This document shows positions 63,362 through 64,000 of a stretch of DNA of 64,000 nucleotides, one piece after another. A program made the translations under genes and the position numbers. Below the pieces are notes generated by a model. The model was not told the DNA's origin and did not search any database. It saw only the letters and a program-made list of their open reading frames with translations. The stretch's first letter is position 1. Each line of letters opens with the position of its first letter. The stretch lies in the NCBI GenBank assembly GCA_945877815.1, contig CAMDWJ010000003.1, positions 1 through 64,000 of the forward strand, in the 5' to 3' direction. Source of the DNA: Caenispirillum bisanense. Lineage in GTDB: Bacteria; Pseudomonadota; Alphaproteobacteria; Rhodospirillales; UBA2165.

Positions 63362-64000
63362 ATGGATGCGCACAACGTCACCTTTCCGCGATTCAATTTC
63401 GACAATAGCTTTGCCCGCAGCCTGGATGGCTTTTTCACGCCCTGGCAGGCCGCGCCGGCAACGTCGCCGCGACTCCTGAAATTGAACCACGCGCTCGCCG
63501 CGGAACTGGGGCTCGACGCGGATGCGCTCGATTCGGAAATCGGAGCCGCGATTTTCTCAGGCAATCTGATGCCCGACGGCGCGTCGCCACTCGCGCAAGC
63601 CTATGCCGGTCATCAGTTCGGCGGATTTTCGCCCAAGCTCGGCGACGGTCGCGCCCTCCTGCTCGGCGAAGTGATCGACACCAACCAGCGCCGTCGCGAT
63701 ATCCAACTTAAGGGATCAGGTCGAACGCCGTTCTCGCGGGGTGGCGACGGGAAAGCCGCCTTGGGCCCTGTATTGCGTGAATATCTGATGGGCGAAGCGA
63801 TGCATGCGCTTGGAATCCCGACGACACGGGCCTTGGCCGCCGTCACGACGGGTGACGTCGTGCATCGAGAAACCCCGTTGCCGGGCGCGGTGCTGACACG
63901 AATTGCCGCGAGCCATATTCGAGTGGGAACCTTCGAATACTTCGCCGCACGTGACGAAACCGACAAGATCAGACAATTGGCCGACTATGCGATTGCACGC
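63362..64000 (+). CDS. selO: protein adenylyltransferase SelO (YdiU), N-terminal part
   Basis: The first 213 codons of a SelO pseudokinase, which transfers AMP to Ser, Thr or Tyr of target proteins. The start [40 protein letters not shown] and the stretch [19 protein letters not shown] (which includes the nucleotide-binding segment) are diagnostic. [20 protein letters not shown] follows. The gene runs off the right edge, so the C-terminal half and catalytic end are outside the window. In the family a C-terminal Sec or Cys may occur, not visible here. Confidence 0.9.
   Translation, partial: MDAHNVTFPRFNFDNSFARSLDGFFTPWQAAPATSPRLLKLNHALAAELGLDADALDSEIGAAIFSGNLMPDGASPLAQAYAGHQFGGFSPKLGDGRALLLGEVIDTNQRRRDIQLKGSGRTPFSRGGDGKAALGPVLREYLMGEAMHALGIPTTRALAAVTTGDVVHRETPLPGAVLTRIAASHIRVGTFEYFAARDETDKIRQLADYAIAR

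Noticed and set aside
1-64000. CRISPR arrays, insertion sequences and phage gene blocks
   Set aside because: No series of regularly spaced repeats, no transposase or integrase reading frame and no phage structural gene was seen.

Overview
The window is a gene-dense, GC-rich stretch of what looks like an alphaproteobacterial chromosome. The pointers are a CarD regulator, a 7Fe ferredoxin (FdxA), an S4-domain protein and a SUV3-like helicase in the order usual for alphaproteobacteria, plus HtpG, LepA, an RND efflux pair and a complete C-P lyase operon. The genus cannot be named from sequence alone.

Layout. 1-9.9 kb: a Rieske oxygenase, a methyltransferase, a GMC oxidoreductase translationally coupled to a FadJ-like beta-oxidation protein, a glutathionyl-hydroquinone reductase, a YCII protein, and a decayed patch where a carotenoid oxygenase remnant faces a broken TetR gene; then TauE/SafE and GlcG/HbpS-type genes. 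10-19 kb: flavin reductase, sirtuin, an oligopeptide-type binding protein without permeases, SnoaL-like and cNMP/TPR proteins, prolyl iminopeptidase, SNase-like protein, M48 lipoprotein and CarD. 19.5-27.7 kb: fdxA, a TerB protein, a second binding-protein gene cut by an in-frame stop, S4 protein, helicase, a frameshifted pcm, and htpG. 27.9-40.7 kb: RND pump, thioesterase, TPR/O-GlcNAc-transferase-like protein, a hydratase-family protein, an isochorismatase-like hydrolase, NnrU, an MFS exporter, lepA and a membrane protein. 40.8-46.9 kb: a signalling locus made of a CHASE/PAS sensor, a hybrid histidine kinase separated from it only by an in-frame TAA, two single-domain response regulators, and a response regulator fused to a metallo-beta-lactamase-fold enzyme. 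47.0-48.4 kb: tRNA-Ser(GGA) and a small accessory stretch. 48.6-62.0 kb: a phosphonate-use cluster. 62.3-64 kb: an esterase and the start of selO.

The phosphonate cluster is the most coherent system. Uptake (phnC, two different phnD genes, one phnE) is on the minus strand; phnG-H-I-J-K-L-M, a PhnZ-like HD oxygenase gene and phnN are on the plus strand, with a phnF repressor gene at the divergent centre. PhoB-type 11-bp-period direct repeats precede phnC and phnG, and two palindromes sit between phnF and phnG. A second, divergent phnM-like gene and a DUF1045 gene close the two ends. Matching pairs of TACCCA repeats lie outside both ends, one next to tRNA-Ser.

Several genes carry single lesions in otherwise intact frames (two in-frame TAA stops and one 1-base deletion), and the TetR remnant has two shifts. 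These may be real pseudogenes or errors in this sequence; sequence alone cannot decide.
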